Below, piece after piece: positions 5,068 to 7,643 of a stretch of 7,643 nt of DNA. Each line of letters starts with the position of its first letter. The first letter of the stretch is position 1. The DNA is from Desulfobacterales bacterium (GTDB lineage Bacteria; Desulfobacterota; Desulfobacteria; Desulfobacterales; RPRI01). A program made the position numbers and the translations under genes. Location: NCBI GenBank assembly GCA_030689795.1, contig JAUYEO010000042.1, positions 1 through 7,643 on the forward strand. The letters are read 5' to 3'. The notes beneath the pieces are model-generated. The model was given only the letters and a program-made list of their open reading frames with translations. It made no database searches and was not told where the DNA came from.

Positions 5068-7643
5068 ATGCAAGTTTTGACACAATAATTTCCGATATTT
5101 TTTCCGCTGATACTCCGAAAAGATCTTTCGTTTTGATCCGGTCCAGATAGTCGTCATCCCATGCAATGCTGTTTTCCTGGACGATATTTTTTATATGATC
5201 GTACTTTCCCCCAAGAGCTTTTATCTTTGCAGAAAGAGGCACGTTTTCCCTGAAAGATATATTAAGCAAAAGAAGGTGCTCAATAGTATTCGGACTCAGA
5301 GGAGAAGATGATATCGCGGGAATTATTATTATGCTGCGGTCGTCTTTTCTCCCTTTTCCGATATATACGTTTCCATTCTGCGCTATGATTTTTTTAGTTC
5401 CTTTAAGCCGCGTGTCCGTTTCAACACGGGAAGGAATTGATTTCAAGGAACCGTCCTTTTTTATGACCTCGATTGCCGTATCATCCGTAAGTTCTCCCAA
5501 AAGACTCAGGCGGCTGATCCTGTACAGAATAGATCCTTTTATTCCTGAAACCATCTCCTGAAGATTTTTTAAAACAATTATATTTTTGTTTATAAGCTGA
5601 GACGGATTAAGGTTGTTGGCATGTAGAACATCAAACAGAATGCCGTAAAGCTTTTCGCTGATGCGGCTTGTTCCGACTGTGACGGTTTTAGCCTGATGCT
5701 TTATTGCATCTACGGGCCTTGCCATCCGGTTTATCGATTCGCCAAGAGATTTTAAGAGGGTGTCGACCATGTTCAGGGCCGTCCCCTTTATGCCGAAATC
5801 CAGTTCAAAATCCGATGCCGGCAATTTTCCTGAAAGATACTTGCAAAGAAGAGTAAGGTTCGATGCGGCATCAAGGCCCATGCTCGACGGAAAGCGCTTT
5901 TCAGCCTTTTTCCTCGCAAAGTCATTGTAGAAACGGGCGATTATTTCCCGGAAAGGTTTTTCAAGGATCAGCTCGTATATATCAACGCCCTTTCCAAGCC
6001 TGTCGTCAACTGTGCTCCGGATCTCTTCCCTGAACCGGTACATGAATCTTGAGCTTTCGTTTATTGATAAAGCCGCGTAATATCCCCAGAGATGCCCTGC
6101 AAGCGTGTTTAAAACCGGGGCAAGGTGCTGGCCTGTCACAGGCACATGGAAAACATCCTCGGCATACCGGGCAAATCTTTCTTCGCCTTCATCGGCTATG
6201 ACTATCGGTACAGCTTTGTGAGCCCTGAATATTGCGGTATCTTTTATTATGTCGCCTATTACATTCCCCCTCGTTCCTGCAGCACAGACAATAATAAGGG
6301 GTTCCGATGAAAGGTCGATATGTTTTTTATCTTCCACATAATCGGATGAGATTGTCTTGTAACAAAGTTCGCTGAGCTTGATCCTTATTTCATCTGCGGA
6401 AGCCTTGTTGGGACCGCTTCCGACCGCTGCCCAGTACATCTTGGTAACCGCAAGCCTTCTTGCGGATGCTTCAATTCTGTCCTGCATCAAAAGAATCTTT
6501 CTCATGTGAGAAGATATTCCGAGAAGGCTTTTTATTTCATCCGATATGAAATCATCGTTTCTGCGCCCCGTCAAGCCAGCAATGAAAAGGCCGAGAACCG
6601 CCCCAGCAACAATCTGGCAGTAAAAAGCCTTTGTAGAGGCAACCGACATTTCGATATCCCGGCCACTGCTGGTGTACAGCACGCCGTCAACCTTGAATGT
6701 TATGTCCGAGTCCCTCCTGTTCACGACGGCAATGGTGTGGGCTCCTCTATTTTTTACCATCTCAACGGTGCGGTTTGTGTCTGTTGTAGTTCCTGACTGG
6801 CTGATCGCCACAACGAGAGTATCGGACATTCCTTTTGTGTCTTCCTCATAACCGAGCTTGAAACCGCTCAGTTCGGAGGCTTTATGGGCGCCGATATGAA
6901 CAGATGAATCATTCAGGTAATAGTTGAGTATGTCCGAGCATACGAGCGCTGCAACTCCGGCGGTTCCCTGGCCTGTAAAGAGGATGCGCCTTATTACTTT
7001 TTCATTAAAGGCTTTTCTTATGGATTCGGGGAACTCCCTGCCGGAGAGGTAAACCGAATGTTTGCCTCCGTCAGCGCTGATCTTCCACCGGTTCTGGAGG
7101 GTCTTTTCAACCGAAGAAGGGGATTCGGATATCTCTTTTAAAAAGTAATGGGGATAATTCTGACGATCTATATCCCTTGAGGTAATGCCTGTATGTTTTA
7201 TATCTTTTTCTTCTATGGGAAGGTGCGTTCCGTCATAGGAGATCGCTTTTATTCCGGAAAGCCCGCCTTGAGATTCCTGGCTTAATATATAAATCTGCCC
7301 CCGGGTATTCCCGTTATTGCCTACGTTTGACTTGTCGCCTTCCAGTTTCAGGTAATACGAGGTTTCTTCGATGAACCCGTAAACTTCGGAGGTCGGCAGG
7401 TAGTGGTCTTTTCCTATTCCGATAAAAACAGCCTGCCCGCTTCCCCTCTGGGCAAGAAAAATTCTTCCCGGATCAAGATTGGTATGCATAGATATGGCAT
7501 GAGACCCTTCAAAATCATTCACGGCAAGCCGGAAGGACTCCTCAACATCAAAGCCGGAGCCTAAGTATTTTTCAATCTGAAGCGGAATAATCTTGGTGTC
7601 GGTCGTTATTTCGCTGTGAATTAAATTGCCGCCGCTTTCATAT
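5066..7643 (-). CDS. GlmS-like glutamine amidotransferase/sugar isomerase, enlarged, N-terminus outside window
   Basis: The frame stays open to the right edge, so 858 residues are visible and the start is missing. A GTG at 7522 is internal: the codons before it continue the glutaminase domain (ITTDTKIIP, then FRLAVNDFEGSHAIS). Visible order: end of the class II glutaminase (about 1-100), a linker with FLKEISESP as in GlmS, SIS domain 1 (about 200-358) with SQSGTTTDT (281-289) and VASTKAF (334-340), and SIS domain 2 (about 385-530). Aligned by eye to E. coli GlmS, the isomerase residues E481, K485, E488, H504 and K603 correspond to E418, K422, E425, H441 and K652 here, K652 lying in AKTVTV. 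It probably makes glucosamine-6-phosphate from fructose-6-phosphate and glutamine. Two things are unusual: about 110 residues inserted between SIS 2 and the lysine tail (DNA about 5723-6055), and about 200 residues after the tail where GlmS normally ends (5066-5674). The catalytic N-terminal cysteine cannot be checked. A paralogue acting on another sugar phosphate is possible. It converges on pyrG. Confidence 0.9.
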   Translation of the reverse strand, partial: YESGGNLIHSEITTDTKIIPLQIEKYLGSGFDVEESFRLAVNDFEGSHAISMHTNLDPGRIFLAQRGSGQAVFIGIGKDHYLPTSEVYGFIEETSYYLKLEGDKSNVGNNGNTRGQIYILSQESQGGLSGIKAISYDGTHLPIEEKDIKHTGITSRDIDRQNYPHYFLKEISESPSSVEKTLQNRWKISADGGKHSVYLSGREFPESIRKAFNEKVIRRILFTGQGTAGVAALVCSDILNYYLNDSSVHIGAHKASELSGFKLGYEEDTKGMSDTLVVAISQSGTTTDTNRTVEMVKNRGAHTIAVVNRRDSDITFKVDGVLYTSSGRDIEMSVASTKAFYCQIVAGAVLGLFIAGLTGRRNDDFISDEIKSLLGISSHMRKILLMQDRIEASARRLAVTKMYWAAVGSGPNKASADEIRIKLSELCYKTISSDYVEDKKHIDLSSEPLIIVCAAGTRGNVIGDIIKDTAIFRAHKAVPIVIADEGEERFARYAEDVFHVPVTGQHLAPVLNTLAGHLWGYYAALSINESSRFMYRFREEIRSTVDDRLGKGVDIYELILEKPFREIIARFYNDFARKKAEKRFPSSMGLDAASNLTLLCKYLSGKLPASDFELDFGIKGTALNMVDTLLKSLGESINRMARPVDAIKHQAKTVTVGTSRISEKLYGILFDVLHANNLNPSQLINKNIIVLKNLQEMVSGIKGSILYRISRLSLLGELTDDTAIEVIKKDGSLKSIPSRVETDTRLKGTKKIIAQNGNVYIGKGRKDDRSIIIIPAISSSPLSPNTIEHLLLLNISFRENVPLSAKIKALGGKYDHIKNIVQENSIAWDDDYLDRIKTKDLFGVSAEKISEIIVSKLA

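Noticed and set aside
7520..7522. GTG as the start of the GlmS-like gene
   Set aside because: The 40 codons upstream to the window edge are open in frame and encode recognisable glutaminase-domain sequence (ITTDTKIIP), so the GTG is an internal valine.
1..7643. CRISPR array, tRNA, rRNA or transposase gene
   Set aside because: No regularly spaced repeats, no cloverleaf or rRNA signature, and no transposase motifs were seen on either strand.

Overview
The window is a piece of bacterial chromosome of moderate GC content. Its genes are housekeeping and sugar-nucleotide genes, separated by repeat-rich intergenic regions. Gene content, protein style and the palindromic intergenic repeats suggest a Desulfobacterota (former Deltaproteobacteria) member, possibly Desulfobacterales. 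That assignment is an inference from general familiarity, not from a marker gene. I see no rRNA, tRNA, CRISPR array, transposase or phage gene.

Layout from left to right. Bases 1-305 hold no intact gene. They contain a REP-like hairpin (20-64), one copy of a 33-bp repeat (102-134), and what reads as a truncated TetR-family DNA-binding domain (about 142-309). On the minus strand follow a two-gene operon: a 140-residue winged-helix-like/coiled-coil protein of unknown function (1232-1654), then an NAD-dependent sugar-nucleotide epimerase (306-1232) joined to it by a 1-nt TGATG stop/start overlap. The divergent intergenic region 1655-1893 carries candidate promoters in both directions and a second copy of the 33-bp repeat, here a full palindrome. 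On the plus strand lie enolase (eno, 1894-3162) and CTP synthase (pyrG, 3206-4852), 43 nt apart and probably co-transcribed. A 213-nt convergent intergenic region (4853-5065) holds a long imperfect inverted repeat. On the minus strand, and running off the right edge, is a large GlmS-like amidotransferase/sugar isomerase (5066 to beyond 7643).

How the genes relate: enolase serves central carbon metabolism and PyrG supplies CTP. The GlmS-like protein would make glucosamine-6-phosphate for UDP-GlcNAc, and the epimerase acts on UDP-hexoses or UDP-N-acetylhexosamines. Sugar-nucleotide and envelope precursor supply is therefore a loose common theme, but only the two small operons are likely units.

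The points most worth a second look are the GlmS-like protein, which keeps every isomerase-domain catalytic residue I could align yet has an insertion of about 110 residues and a C-terminal extension of about 200; the 33-bp repeat whose palindromic copy appears to supply the -35 element of a strong-looking eno promoter; the TetR remnant abutting the other repeat copy; and the long hairpin between pyrG and the GlmS-like gene. I found nothing that clearly amounts to a new multi-gene system.
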